From Actinoplanes solisilvae (lineage in GTDB: Bacteria > Actinomycetota > Actinomycetes > Mycobacteriales > Micromonosporaceae), in assembly GCF_003999975.1 (NCBI RefSeq), contig NZ_RJAC01000001.1, forward strand, positions 1 through 64,000: a DNA stretch of 64,000 bases. Reading direction: 5' to 3'. Positions 46,531 through 56,800 of this stretch are shown here, in pieces. How positions within the stretch are numbered: position 1 is the first letter of the stretch; each line of letters opens with the position of its first letter. A model generated the notes under the pieces. That model was not told where the DNA came from. It worked only from the letters and a program-made list of their open reading frames with translations, and did no database searches. The position numbers and the translations under genes were made by a program.

Positions 46531-47547
46531 TCACTCCTCGCCGAAGTCGCCGCCGTCGTCTTCGAAGACCTCTTCCATCGCCTCGCCGAGGATCATGCCG
46601 CCGACGACGCCACCGGCGACGCCGGCCGCTACGCCGCCCATGCCGATGCCGCCGCCGTGGCCGCGACGGTAGTGGCCGTGGTGGCCGCCGCCGTGACCGC
46701 CGTAGCCGGGGGCTCCGTAGCCGGGCGCGCCGTAACCGGGAGCGCCGTGGCCGCCGCCGAAACCGCCGGCGGAGCGCAGGCCCTGGTAGCGGCCCGTGGC
46801 CTCGGTGACCCACTGCTCGACGACCTTGGTCCAGTCGGTCGAGTCGACCTCGGCGTGAGAGACGCGGAAGCGGCCGTAGGAGTCGTGCCCGGGAGCGAGG
46901 AAGCCGCCGCGCTTGTCGAACTCCAGGACCACCTCGACGCCCTGCGGGTCGGCGATGAACGTCACCTCGACCTCGTTGATGCCGCCCGCGTACTGCGGCG
47001 GCGGGTAGAACTCGATCTCCTGGTAGAACGGCAGCGTCATGCGTACGCCGTAGATCGCGCCGTGCTCGAGGTCGGCGTTCTTGAAGCGGAACCCGAGACG
47101 GGCGAACGCGTCGAGGATCCGCTCCTGGGCCGGCAGCGGGTGCACCGCCACGTGGTCGAGGTCGCCCTTGTCGACGGCCTTGGCCACCGCCAGCTCGGTG
47201 CGCAGCCCCATCGTCATGCCGCGCAGCCGCTGCCCGTAGACGTCGGTGATCGGCGTTTCCCACGGCATCGGGAACGAGAACGGCAGGTCCCGGTTCTCTC
47301 CCGCCTTCAACTGGAACGCGCCCGACACCGGCAGCCGGTGAAACTCGATCAGATTCTCTCCGTGCTCGGACTCGACCCGGGTGACCAGGCCCAGCACGAT
47401 CCCCTCGATGGTGACGTCGTGGTCACCGCCGGCGATCCGCACCTGCCCCTCCAGGGCCAGACCGGGCCGCGTGTTCGGGTTGGCCAGCACGGTGTCGACG
47501 GTCGGTCCGCCGACACCGAAGGCGCGCATCATTTTCTTGAAAACCAC
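46531..47547 (-). CDS. Spo0M-like sporulation-control protein with Gly/His/Tyr-rich tail (long paralog)
   Basis: A 338-residue protein. Residues 1-255 match the short paralog at 116-904 (MVFKKMMRAFGVGGPTVDTV, PWETPITDVYGQ, DSTDWTKVVEQWV). A low-complexity tail follows, with repeated GAPGY and GGHGGGHHGH, then a glycine-zipper-like hydrophobic stretch (GMGGVAAGVAGGVVGGMILGE) and an acidic end. The tail could insert in or lie on the membrane, unlike the paralog. The start is GTG 47547 with GGAGGAA six bases upstream. Spo0M-type function (sporulation or division) is inferred from family only. Confidence 0.87.
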   Translation of the reverse strand: MVFKKMMRAFGVGGPTVDTVLANPNTRPGLALEGQVRIAGGDHDVTIEGIVLGLVTRVESEHGENLIEFHRLPVSGAFQLKAGENRDLPFSFPMPWETPITDVYGQRLRGMTMGLRTELAVAKAVDKGDLDHVAVHPLPAQERILDAFARLGFRFKNADLEHGAIYGVRMTLPFYQEIEFYPPPQYAGGINEVEVTFIADPQGVEVVLEFDKRGGFLAPGHDSYGRFRVSHAEVDSTDWTKVVEQWVTEATGRYQGLRSAGGFGGGHGAPGYGAPGYGAPGYGGHGGGHHGHYRRGHGGGIGMGGVAAGVAGGVVGGMILGEAMEEVFEDDGGDFGEE

Positions 47548-47637
47548 CGAGTTCCTCCTTGAACAGATTGGTGAAGATCAAAAACGGACTTCAGGGGTAC
47601 GCCCTGCCGAGGGCGACATGAGCACCCGCACGAGCGG

Positions 47638-48777
47638 TCAGGCGCTCGACGAGACCGGCAGGTCGTCGGTCTCGTCGTCGAAGCGCCCGATGACCTGCTC
47701 CAACAGGTCTTCCAGGGCCACGAACCCGACCTGAACGACGGCACCGGGCGTGCCCGGAACGCCGTTCGGGGAGCCGGCGAGGGACGGGCCGACGACGCCG
47801 TTCAGGGAGCCGGCGGGGGGTGCCGACTCGGAGGCGGCCGGCTCGGTGACGACGGCCAGCTGCGTGCGGCCGGCTCGCAGGGCTTCGACGGCCTCGACGA
47901 CGTTCAGCGCCGAGTCGACCAGGAAGGCCGGCTCCATCAGCTCGCCCGCCGTCGCGGCCTGGCCCGTCGCGGTCGCCCGGACGGCCTCGCGGACGTGCAC
48001 GATGCCGATCACCTCGCCCGACCCGTCGGTGACGGCCAGGCGGGAGCGGCCGCTGGTCAGCGAGGCCAGTTCGATGTCGGCGACCGCGGCCGACGACGGG
48101 ACCGAGACGAGCTGGGCGGTCGGCAGCATGACGTCGCGTACGGGAAGGGACGCCAGGGCCAGCACGCTGGTCAGCAATTCGCTCTGTTCGGCCTCGATCA
48201 GGCCCTCGGCCCGCGACCGGTCGAGCAGGATGCGCATCTCGGCCGGGCCGTGCGCCTGCGCCAGCTGGTCTTGCGGGTGCACGCCGAAGGGCCGCAGCGC
48301 CAAGTTGGCCAGCCAGTTCAGCACCCGCAGGGCGGGGCCGACGAGCCGGGCGTAGAAGCGGAACGGCAGCGCCAGCAGGATGGCCGAGCGCTCGGGGTGG
48401 GTGATCGCCCACGACTTCGGCATCATCTCGCCGATCACCAGGTGCAGGAACGTGACGATGATCAGGGCGAGCAGGAACGCGATGATGTGACTGGCGACGT
48501 CGGGCAGGCCCAGGGCGTGCAGGGCCGGGCCGAACAGGTGCTCGAGCGACGGCTCGGCGAGTGCGCCCAGGCCCAGCGAGCACAGCGTGATGCCGAGCTG
48601 AGCGCCGGCCAGCATGACCGACAGTTCCCGGGTGCCGTCGAGCGCGGCCTTGGCGGCCCGGCTGCCCGAGGCGGCGGCCTGTTCCAGACGGTGACGCTTG
48701 CTGGCGACCAGGGCGAACTCGGCCGCGACGAAGAAGGCGTTGCCGATCAGCAGCAATGTGACCCAGAGCGCGTTCAT
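47638..48777 (-). CDS. CNNM/HlyC-type membrane protein with CBS domains (second of pair)
   Basis: A 379-residue protein: a DUF21/CNNM transmembrane domain (about 1-185, FVAAEFALVASKRHRLEQAA, GAQLGITLCSLGLGAL, IGEMMPKSWAI) followed by a CBS pair (about 205-360). Unlike its neighbour it ends soon after the CBS pair and lacks the CorC_HlyC domain. A Gly/Pro/Ser linker with repeated NGV..PG interrupts the second CBS motif. Family members are linked to magnesium or cobalt efflux and membrane stress. The ATG at 48777 overlaps the upstream gene's stop (ATGA), so the two are coupled. Confidence 0.87.
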   Translation of the reverse strand: MNALWVTLLLIGNAFFVAAEFALVASKRHRLEQAAASGSRAAKAALDGTRELSVMLAGAQLGITLCSLGLGALAEPSLEHLFGPALHALGLPDVASHIIAFLLALIIVTFLHLVIGEMMPKSWAITHPERSAILLALPFRFYARLVGPALRVLNWLANLALRPFGVHPQDQLAQAHGPAEMRILLDRSRAEGLIEAEQSELLTSVLALASLPVRDVMLPTAQLVSVPSSAAVADIELASLTSGRSRLAVTDGSGEVIGIVHVREAVRATATGQAATAGELMEPAFLVDSALNVVEAVEALRAGRTQLAVVTEPAASESAPPAGSLNGVVGPSLAGSPNGVPGTPGAVVQVGFVALEDLLEQVIGRFDDETDDLPVSSSA

Positions 48778-50066
48778 CGTGAGATCCGAACCGTGAGGGG
48801 AACGTGCCGGTCGACGCTCTCGACCCGTACGGAAAGGGATCCGTTGTCGAGAGTGACCGAGTCGCCGGCCTTGGCGATGCGCCCGAGCCGGGACAGCACC
48901 AGGCCGGACACCGTCTCGTAGTCGTCGCTCTCGGGCAGGTCGACGCCGGTCGCGTCGGTGATCTCGTCGATGCGCCAGCGGGCCGGAACGAGCCACGAGC
49001 CGTCGGCCTGACGCACCGGGGCGGGTTCGGCCTCGTCGTCCTCGTCGCGGATCTGGCCGACCAGTTCTTCGGCGATGTCTTCCAGCGTGATGATGCCGGC
49101 GAAGCCGCCGAATTCGTCGACGACGCAGGCGAGCTGGCGGTGGGCCGAACGCAGGCGCTCGAGCACAGCCGGCAGCCTCAGCGAGGACGGCACCAGGACC
49201 GGCGCTGACATGACGGACGAGACCGGCACCGTGGCGCGGTCGGCGGGCGCGATCGTGAGGATGTCCGCGATGCTGACGACGCCGACGATCTCGTCGAGTT
49301 CCTCACCTCGTACGGGAAATCTTGATCGGTGGGTGTCGAGAAGGGCCACGACGTCGGCCGCGGTCGCGGTGGCGGGCACGGTGTGCACGTCGACGCGGGG
49401 GATCATGGCCTCGGCCGAGGTGCGGCCACGGAAGTCGAGGCCGCGGTCGAGCAGCGTGGAGAGCTCGGCGTCGAGCCCGCCGTTGGCCCGCGACTCGCGG
49501 ATGATCTGCTCGAGGTCTTCCGAGGTAGCGCCCTCGGGCAGTTCCTCGATCGGCTCGATGCCGAGGCGCCGCAGCAGGCCGGCGGCCGTGCGGTCGAAGA
49601 GGCGGATGATCGGGCCGAAAACGGTCAGGTACATCAGCGTGGAGCGGCTGAGCACTTTGGCCAGAGTCTCGGCGCGGGCGATGGCCAGGTTCTTCGGGGC
49701 GAGCTCGCCGAGCACCATCTGGACGACGGTGGCGATGAGCAGTGCGACGACGACCGAGGCCGGCATGCTGACCGCGGTGGGCACGCCGGCCCCGCCGAGC
49801 AGCGCGGACAGGCCCTCACCGATGAACGGCTCGGCGACGTAACCGACGAGAAGCGCCGTCACGGTGATGCCGAGTTGGGCGCCGGAGAGGACGAAGGACA
49901 GGCGTTCGGTGATTTTGAGGGCTCGGGCGGCGGCTTCGTCGCCCTGCTCGGCGTCGCGGCGCAGGCGGCCGCGATCGGCGGCGACGTAACCGAATTCCTG
50001 CGCGACGAAATATCCGGTGACCGCTGTCACCACGAGCACCAGGAGAAGGCCGTAAACGATTAACAC
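48774..50066 (-). CDS. CNNM/HlyC-type membrane protein with CBS and CorC_HlyC domains (first of pair)
   Basis: A 430-residue protein: DUF21/CNNM membrane domain (about 1-190), a CBS pair (about 205-330, ending in VVDEFGGFAGIITLEDIAEELVG) and a C-terminal CorC_HlyC domain (about 350-428). Predicted roles are cation (magnesium/cobalt) export or resistance. Adjacent homologous pairs of this type are common in actinobacteria and may form heterodimers. The second codon is TTA, rare in such GC-rich DNA. No ribosome site is seen before the GTG at 50066. Confidence 0.87.
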   Translation of the reverse strand: MLIVYGLLLVLVVTAVTGYFVAQEFGYVAADRGRLRRDAEQGDEAAARALKITERLSFVLSGAQLGITVTALLVGYVAEPFIGEGLSALLGGAGVPTAVSMPASVVVALLIATVVQMVLGELAPKNLAIARAETLAKVLSRSTLMYLTVFGPIIRLFDRTAAGLLRRLGIEPIEELPEGATSEDLEQIIRESRANGGLDAELSTLLDRGLDFRGRTSAEAMIPRVDVHTVPATATAADVVALLDTHRSRFPVRGEELDEIVGVVSIADILTIAPADRATVPVSSVMSAPVLVPSSLRLPAVLERLRSAHRQLACVVDEFGGFAGIITLEDIAEELVGQIRDEDDEAEPAPVRQADGSWLVPARWRIDEITDATGVDLPESDDYETVSGLVLSRLGRIAKAGDSVTLDNGSLSVRVESVDRHVPLTVRISR

Positions 50067-50087
50067 GGCCGGAAGGATCTGACGGGG

Positions 50088-50106
50088 AGCCGGGCCGAGC
50101 CCGGCT
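50088..50106 (-). terminator. Putative terminator after the Ser/Thr kinase gene
   Basis: AGCCGGGC-CGA-GCCCGGCT is a perfect 8 bp stem with a three-base loop, 59 bases past the kinase stop and just upstream of the CNNM gene start. Confidence 0.5.
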
Positions 50107-50164
50107 GACTACTGCCGATCATGACGCAGAACGCTAGCAGGCCCGGCTGTAAAGATGCTGTGAG

Positions 50165-51823
50165 TCAGCCGGGTGTCGGCCGCGCATAGAACGTGGTCAG
50201 GACCATGTTGATCTTTGCCAGGTCGCTGGTCCAGTCGAAGTCGCGGGTGGCCCAGGTGATCGCGAAGCCCCGGCCGTCCTTGACGAACCACCGGGTCTGC
50301 GCGTGCATCCGGACGCCGGCCCGGTCGTACGTGTACTCCCAGTCGGCGGCCTTGTTGAGCAACGGCTTCCTCTCGAGGGTCACCAGCTCGTACCCGGGCA
50401 GGGCCCCCGCCCCCAGCAGCCGTGCCTCCTCCTTGCGGCACGCCGCGACCGGGTCGCCGGCCGGGTCGCGCCCCGTGTCCAGGCTCAGCACGGTGGCCGA
50501 GGCCGGGTCGCGGAAGCAGAGCGACGTGCCGATCCGCTGGTAGGTCCAGCCGTCGGGGACCGGCATGCGGAAACCGGAGCCGTCGGAGAAGTAGGACCAG
50601 CCCGGGAGCAGCGACCAGCCGGTCACCCCGCGCTGGGCGCCCCGCTGCGGAGCCGTCGGCAGCCCGCTCGGCTCGGAACGTTCGCAGGCCAGCGCGGAGA
50701 AGCCCGCGGCGACGGCGGACGGCGAGGCCGCCGCGCTCACCGGGGGAAGCGGGGCGGCCGACGAGTCGCGCACCAGGTAACCGGCGAGGATGCCGCCGAC
50801 GCCAACCGCGGCGACCACCGCGAGACCAGCCGCGACCAAGGCCGGCCGCGCGCGGTGGCGGGCCTGCCGTGGCGCCTCCTCCTCGAACGGCATCGACAGA
50901 GCGTGATCGCTGGGCGTCATCGACCGGACCGCGGCCGACTGATCGATCTCGGCCCCGACCACCGCGCGGACGCGGCGCGGCGAGGGCACCCGGGGCGGCG
51001 CCGGCGTGGCCGCCACGATCATGCGCAGGCGGCGCTCGACCTCGAACGCGGTGAGCCTCTCGGCCGGGTGGCGCCGCAGCAGTCCGGTCAGCACCGGGCC
51101 CAGCATTCCGGCCCGCGACGGCGGATCGGGCTCCTCGGTGGCCAGTGCCATCAGCGTGGCCATGGCGTTCTCGCGGGCGTAGGGCGAGCGGCCCTCGACG
51201 GCGGCGTAGAGCGTCGCGCCCAGCGACCACAGGTCGGACTCGGGCGTCGAGGTGCCGTCGCGGGCGCGTTCGGGCGACACGAACTGCGGGGATCCGACGA
51301 CCAGCCCGGGACCGGTGACGGCGCCGTCATCCACAAAAGTGGCCAGGCCGAAATCGGTCAGCACGACGCGGCCGTCGTGACCGATCAGGACGTTGTGCGG
51401 CTTTACGTCGCGGTGCAGCACGCCGGCCGTGTGCGCGGCGCGCAGGGCGTCGAGCAGGGCGACGCCGATGCGGGCGGCGGTGGCCGGCGAGAACGGCCCG
51501 TCCTGCTGGATGACCTGGTGCAGCGAGCGGGAAGGTACGTATTCCATGACGATCCACGGCAGACCGTCGGCGTGCACGACGTCGTAGATGCGCACGACGT
51601 GCGGATGGTTCAGGCGGCCGGCGCTGCGAGCCTCGCGCAGGGTGCGGTCACGCAGCCGGGCGCGTTCCTCGTCGGTCATCCAGTCGGGCGGCACGAACTC
51701 CTTGACCGCGACGTCGCGGTCGAGCATCTCGTCGCGGGCCAGCCAGACCCGGCCCATGCCACCGGAGCCGACCGGCTCGCCCAGACGATACCGACCAGCG
51801 ACGAGCATGCGTGCGACCGCCAT
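50165..51823 (-). CDS. Membrane Ser/Thr protein kinase (PknB-like kinase domain)
   Basis: A 552-residue receptor-type kinase. The kinase domain spans about residues 10-270: P-loop GSGGMGRV, catalytic lysine in DVAVKEF, HRDVKPHN catalytic loop, DFGLATF, and PEFVSPER-type activation end (GSPQFVSPERA). A juxtamembrane stretch leads to one helix (about 357-378, LVAAGLAVVAAVGVGGILAGYLV) and an outside domain of about 175 residues with no PASTA repeats. The extracellular domain carries two cysteines (SALACERS, TSLCFRDP) and is unfamiliar. The start ATG 51823 follows GGTGGGGGCGGG; ATG 51856 is an alternative. Last gene of a DUF4397-sortase-kinase unit. Confidence 0.9.
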   Translation of the reverse strand: MAVARMLVAGRYRLGEPVGSGGMGRVWLARDEMLDRDVAVKEFVPPDWMTDEERARLRDRTLREARSAGRLNHPHVVRIYDVVHADGLPWIVMEYVPSRSLHQVIQQDGPFSPATAARIGVALLDALRAAHTAGVLHRDVKPHNVLIGHDGRVVLTDFGLATFVDDGAVTGPGLVVGSPQFVSPERARDGTSTPESDLWSLGATLYAAVEGRSPYARENAMATLMALATEEPDPPSRAGMLGPVLTGLLRRHPAERLTAFEVERRLRMIVAATPAPPRVPSPRRVRAVVGAEIDQSAAVRSMTPSDHALSMPFEEEAPRQARHRARPALVAAGLAVVAAVGVGGILAGYLVRDSSAAPLPPVSAAASPSAVAAGFSALACERSEPSGLPTAPQRGAQRGVTGWSLLPGWSYFSDGSGFRMPVPDGWTYQRIGTSLCFRDPASATVLSLDTGRDPAGDPVAACRKEEARLLGAGALPGYELVTLERKPLLNKAADWEYTYDRAGVRMHAQTRWFVKDGRGFAITWATRDFDWTSDLAKINMVLTTFYARPTPG

Positions 51824-51887
51824 CCCGCCCCCACCCGTCGACTCGATTCCCACCATAATCACGGCCTGCCCGGCAACGGAACGGCGA

Positions 51888-52898
51888 TCACCCGGCCACC
51901 GCGTAGACCACGAGGTTGTCCCGGTAGGACCGCAGCGACCGGTCGAACACACCGCCGCAGGTGATGAGCCTGAGCTGACGGTCCGGGGTCGGCCCGTACA
52001 CCTCCTCCGTCGGGAATTCGGCCTTCGGGTACCACCGGATTGCCGTGACCTTGAATTGAAGGCTCACTCCGCCGCGCACGACGTCGACCCGGTCCCCCGC
52101 GCCGAGGTTTCGCAGGCGGTAGAAGACGGCGGGGCCGGAACGGGAGTCGACGTGCCCCGCGAGGACAGCCGGGCCGGTGTCGCCGGGCGCGGTGCCGTCG
52201 GCGTACCAGCCGGCTTTTTCGAAGGCCTTCGGCGGTTGCAGGGCGCCGTCCGAACCGATCCGCAGCGTCTCCAGCGGAGTGTCAACCTTGATCGCGCCGA
52301 TGCGCAGCCTGGTCGGCGGGCCGGCTGGGGCGGCGACCACGCTGCCGAAGGGGTCGCCGACGGGCCGTTCGGCGACGCCGGTGCTGGTGGTGGTGGTTTC
52401 CCCGACGGCTGCCGGTGGGCCCGGACCGCCGGGTGGGCGGTCGGCCAGCGCGAGATATCCGGCGCCGGCCACGACCGCGGCCACGACGGCAGCGGCAACG
52501 GGCAGAGCCGACCGACGTTTTCGATCAAGAGCCTTCCCGCGTACGGGCTCAGGCGCGATCGGGGGACGCAGGCTGGGCGCGCAGATCGTCGCGGCCGGGC
52601 TGGGCGGGGTTGGTGCGGGCGCAGGGCTCGGCTTGGGGAAGACGCGCCGGGGGAACGGCGTCGCCGGCTGGCCGAGGCGGAGCGAGCGGCTGGGTTTGCG
52701 GCGCGGAATCGACAGCGCGCCCGGCACGGCGGCGCGCGCCCGGACCGTACGCGGCCTGATGATCTTGGCGACGCCGCGGGCAACCCCGTCGCGGGACGGA
52801 CTCCCCGATCTCGGGCCCGGAGGATCGAAATAAGGGGACGGCTGGGCGTTCGGGACGCGGACGACCAGGGCGTTGTCGGTGGGATCCTCGGCGGTCAC
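51888..52898 (-). CDS. Class F-like sortase
   Basis: A 336-residue membrane-anchored transpeptidase. A long Pro/Arg-rich cytoplasmic N-terminus (1-150) precedes one helix (about 158-178, LPVAAAVVAAVVAGAGYLALA). The sortase domain has the catalytic triad: His249 (AGHVDSRSG), Cys314 (LITCGG) and Arg326 (RSYRDN). The N-terminal cytoplasmic part is unusually long for a sortase. It starts at GTG 52898, ten bases after the DUF4397 gene, with GAGGAG upstream. The neighbouring surface protein is a possible substrate. Confidence 0.88.
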   Translation of the reverse strand: MTAEDPTDNALVVRVPNAQPSPYFDPPGPRSGSPSRDGVARGVAKIIRPRTVRARAAVPGALSIPRRKPSRSLRLGQPATPFPRRVFPKPSPAPAPTPPSPAATICAPSLRPPIAPEPVRGKALDRKRRSALPVAAAVVAAVVAGAGYLALADRPPGGPGPPAAVGETTTTSTGVAERPVGDPFGSVVAAPAGPPTRLRIGAIKVDTPLETLRIGSDGALQPPKAFEKAGWYADGTAPGDTGPAVLAGHVDSRSGPAVFYRLRNLGAGDRVDVVRGGVSLQFKVTAIRWYPKAEFPTEEVYGPTPDRQLRLITCGGVFDRSLRSYRDNLVVYAVAG

Positions 52899-52908
52899 CG
52901 GAGGCTCC

Positions 52909-53757
52909 TCAAACGGCGCGGGCGCGGCGGCGCAGGACGAGGACCAGACCGCCGGCCACGGCAGCCGCCGCCACCGCGGCCAGCAACGCACCGGGCAGTG
53001 GGGAATCCGGGCTGGTGCCGCCGGCTCCGGTCGCCACGCCGCCCAGCGGGACCGTCCCCTGCCGTTCGGCGTCGACGTGCAGCTCGGGCTTCAGGCCGCC
53101 CGCCTCGTCGTCGAGGACCACGAGCGAATAGACGCTGCCCGCGCCCAGTGTGCACGGCAACTCGCTCATGCGGCCGCCGCCGGTGGGCTCCACCCGTACG
53201 CTCCACTTGCCCGGCTTGACCTCGCGATAGGCCGTCGTGGTGGCGAACGCGACCCCGTCGGCGATCTCGGTGCCGTTCTTGCCCGCGACGTCGAGCACGG
53301 GCGCCTTCACCGAGGCCTGGATGATGCGGACCTTGGACTTGCCGGGGTCGGGAAGGCGCAGGTCGTCCTCGAGGACGCGCAGGCCCAGGTCGGCGAAGCG
53401 GCCGACGCCGGCCACCGTGTAGGCGCCCTTGTTCTCGACGCCGACCTCGGTGGTGATCACCGGCTGTTCGGTCGCGGGCGCGCCCGCCTTGCGCATCGCG
53501 ACCTGGTAGGTGCCGGCCGGCAGCCGCAGATAACGGGACATGTCACCGTAGGCGACCGCGCGGAAGACCTGGGGCTCGCCACCGCCCGGGTCGGCCTTGA
53601 GATAGACGTCGACCGCGGGCGTGTCCGGCGAGAGGTGGGCGAGCCGCACATAGCCGTCCCCCGCCGCCGCGTGGGCGGGCGTCGCGCCGAGGGTCGCGAG
53701 GGCGAGCGCGGCGGCGCCCGCCGTGAGACGCCGGAGCATTCGTACGGGGAGGGACAC
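52909..53757 (-). CDS. DUF4397 surface protein
   Basis: A 282-residue exported protein. A signal peptide (about 1-31, ending THAHAA-type at TPAHAAAG) precedes two DUF4397 beta-sandwich domains (VRLAHLSPDTPAVDVYLK and VRIIQASVKAPVLDV). A C-terminal helix (LLAAVAAAAVAGGLVLVL) and RRRAR tail follow the segment SPDSPLPGA; the layout resembles a sorting signal but lacks a canonical LPxTG. AAGGAGG lies before the GTG at 53757, an optimal site. First gene of a probable operon with the sortase and kinase. Confidence 0.85.
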   Translation of the reverse strand: MSLPVRMLRRLTAGAAALALATLGATPAHAAAGDGYVRLAHLSPDTPAVDVYLKADPGGGEPQVFRAVAYGDMSRYLRLPAGTYQVAMRKAGAPATEQPVITTEVGVENKGAYTVAGVGRFADLGLRVLEDDLRLPDPGKSKVRIIQASVKAPVLDVAGKNGTEIADGVAFATTTAYREVKPGKWSVRVEPTGGGRMSELPCTLGAGSVYSLVVLDDEAGGLKPELHVDAERQGTVPLGGVATGAGGTSPDSPLPGALLAAVAAAAVAGGLVLVLRRRARAV

Positions 53758-53885
53758 GGTGCCTCCTTCATAGATGACACTCATGCTCTTGTAGTGGCGT
53801 CCATATATATCCGCATGTCACGTCCGAGCACCATCGTCCGGGACGTCAGGGTGTTCCGCTTCCCGGCCGTCCCATCCGTGCCCGG

Positions 53886-56800
53886 ATGACCACTACGCCG
53901 GGTTCCGTTTTTGTCATACCCCCGAGGGAACATGAGGGTGTGGGAGAAGTCTTGGAGCAGTTCGGGCCGGCCACGCGCGAGTGGTTCACCGCGGCGTTCG
54001 CGGCGCCGACCGCCGCGCAGGCCGGTGCCTGGCGGGCGGTCGGCGCCGGGCGCAACGCCCTGGTCGTCGCGCCGACCGGCTCCGGCAAGACGCTGGCCGC
54101 GTTCCTCTGGTCGCTCGACCAGCTCGCGCGCGAGCCCGCGCCCAAAGATCCGAAGCTGCGCTGCCGCGTGCTCTACGTGAGCCCGCTCAAGGCGCTCGCG
54201 GTCGACGTCGAGCGCAACCTGCGCGCCCCGCTCACCGGCATCCGCCAGGCCGCCGGCCGGCTCGGGCTCACCCCGCCCGACATCACCGTGGCCATGCGAA
54301 CGGGTGACACCCCGGCCGACGAGCGCCGCCTGTTCGCCCGCACCCCACCCGACATCCTGATCACCACTCCCGAGTCGCTGTTCCTTCTCCTCACCTCGGC
54401 CGCGCGCGAGTCGCTGCGCGGCGTCGAGACGGTGATCATCGACGAGGTGCACGCCGTCGCGGCCACCAAACGAGGCGCCCATCTCGCGCTCTCGCTCGAA
54501 CGGCTCGACGCGCTGCTGGGGCGGCCCGCTCAGCGCATCGGCCTGTCGGCCACCGTCCGCCCGATCGACGAGACCGCCCGTTTCCTCGGCGGCGCGCACG
54601 ACGTCGAGATCGTCCAGCCCCCGGCGGCCAAGACCATCGAGGTCACCGTCGAGGTGCCGGTCGAAGACATGACCCGCCTCGACGAGGTGCCCGACGTCGA
54701 CCCCGACGACCCCGGCGCCGGGCGTCACACCCCGTCCATCTGGCCGGCCGTCGAGGAAAGGGTGCTCGACCTCATCGAGGGCCACCGGTCGACGATCGTC
54801 TTCACCAACTCGCGCCGCGGGGCCGAGCGGCTCTGCGCCCGCATCAACGAGCTGGCCGCCGAGCGGGCCGGCGTCGAGCTGGTCCAGCCGTCGCGGCCGC
54901 CGGCCGAGGTCATGGCCCAGGCGGGGCAGGCCGGCGGGGCGCCGCCGGTCGTCGCCCGGGCCCACCACGGCAGCGTGTCGCGCGAGGAGCGCAAACAGAT
55001 CGAGGAGGCGCTGAAATCCGGCCTCCTGCCCGCCGTCGTCGCCACCTCGAGCCTCGAGCTCGGCATCGACATGGGCGCCGTCGACCTGGTGGTGCAGATC
55101 GAGGCGCCGCCGTCGGTCGCGGCCGGGCTGCAGCGCATCGGTCGCGCCGGGCACCAGGTGGGCGCGGTCTCGCGCGGGGTCGTCTTCCCCAAACACCGGG
55201 GCGACCTGGTCTCCTGCGCCGTCGTCGCCGACCGCATGGGCGCCGGCGCGATCGAGGAACTCCGCTACCCGCGCAACCCGCTCGACGTGCTGGCCCAGCA
55301 GATCGTGGCGATGGTGGCGCTCGACGCCTGGCCGGTCGACGAGCTTTCGGCCCTCGTACGGCGGGCCGCACCCTTCGCCGAGCTGCCCGAGTCGGCACTG
55401 CACGCGGTCCTCGACATGCTATCCGGCCGCTACCCGTCCACCGCCTTCGCCGAGCTGCGCCCCCGCCTCGTCTGGGACCGCGGCACCGACGAGCTGACCG
55501 GCCGTCCCGGCGCGCAGCGGCTCGCCGTCACCAGCGGCGGCACCATCCCCGACCGGGGCATGTTCGGCGTCTTCCTGGCCGGCTCCGACCGAGGTTCACG
55601 CGTCGGCGAGCTCGACGAAGAGATGGTGTACGAGTCCCGCGTGGGCGACGTGTTCCTGCTCGGGTCGACGTCCTGGCGCATCGAGGACATCACCCCCGAC
55701 CGGGTGCTCGTCACCCCCGCGCCCGGCGCCCCCGCGCGCATGCCGTTCTGGAAGGGCGACTCCCCCGGCCGCCCGATCGAGCTGGGCCGGGCGATCGGCG
55801 CCCAGCTGCGCGCGCTGACCCGCGCCGACGACGACAAGGCGACCGCCACGCTGCGGGAATCGGGTCTCGACGAGTGGGCCGCCGGCAACCTGATGGCCTA
55901 CCTGCGTGAGCAGCGCGAGGCGACCCGCAACCTCCCCGACGACCGTACGGTGCTGGTCGAGCGTTTCCGCGACGAGCTCGGCGACTGGCGCATGACCGTG
56001 CACTGCGTGCTGGGCGCCCGGGTCAACGCGCCGTGGGCACTCGCGATCGCCCGGCGGCTGTCCGAGCGCTACGGCGTCGACGGCCAGGTCATGCCCTCCG
56101 ACGACGGCATCGTCGTGCGCCTGCCCGACACGGCCGAGGAACCGCCCGGCGCCGACCTGGTCGCCTTCGACCCCGAAGAGATCGCCCAGCTCGTCGAGGA
56201 GTCGGTCGGCACCTCGGCGCTGTTCGCGTCGCGCTTCCGCGAGTGCGCGGCCCGTTCGCTGCTGCTGCCCCGCCGCGACCCGCGCCGCCGCCAGCCGCTC
56301 TGGCAGCAACGGCAGCGCTCGGCCCAGCTCCTCGACGTGGCCCGTGAATTCGCCGACTTCCCGGTCACGCTCGAGGCGGCCCGCGAGTGCCTGCAAGACG
56401 TGTTCGACCTGCCCGGTCTCACCGGCCTGATGCGCGAGATCGCCGGCCGAAAGGTGCGCCTGGTCGAGGTCGAGACGCCGCGGCCGTCGCCGTTCGCCCG
56501 GTCCCTGCTGTTCGGCTATGTGGGCGCGTTCCTCTACGAGGGCGACGCTCCCCTGGCCGAGCGGCGGGCCGCCGCCCTGGCGCTCGACGCGACGCTGCTC
56601 GGCGAACTGCTGGGCCGGGTCGACCTGCGCGAACTGCTCGACCCCACGGTCGTGGCCGAGACCGAGGCCCAGCTCCAGTGGCTCTCCACCCAGCGGCAGC
56701 CGCGCGACGCGGAGGACGCGGCCGAGTTGCTGCGCCTGCTCGGCGACCTCGCCCCTCTGGAGCTGGCCGCCCGCGGGGTCGAGGAATCGTGGGTGTCCAC

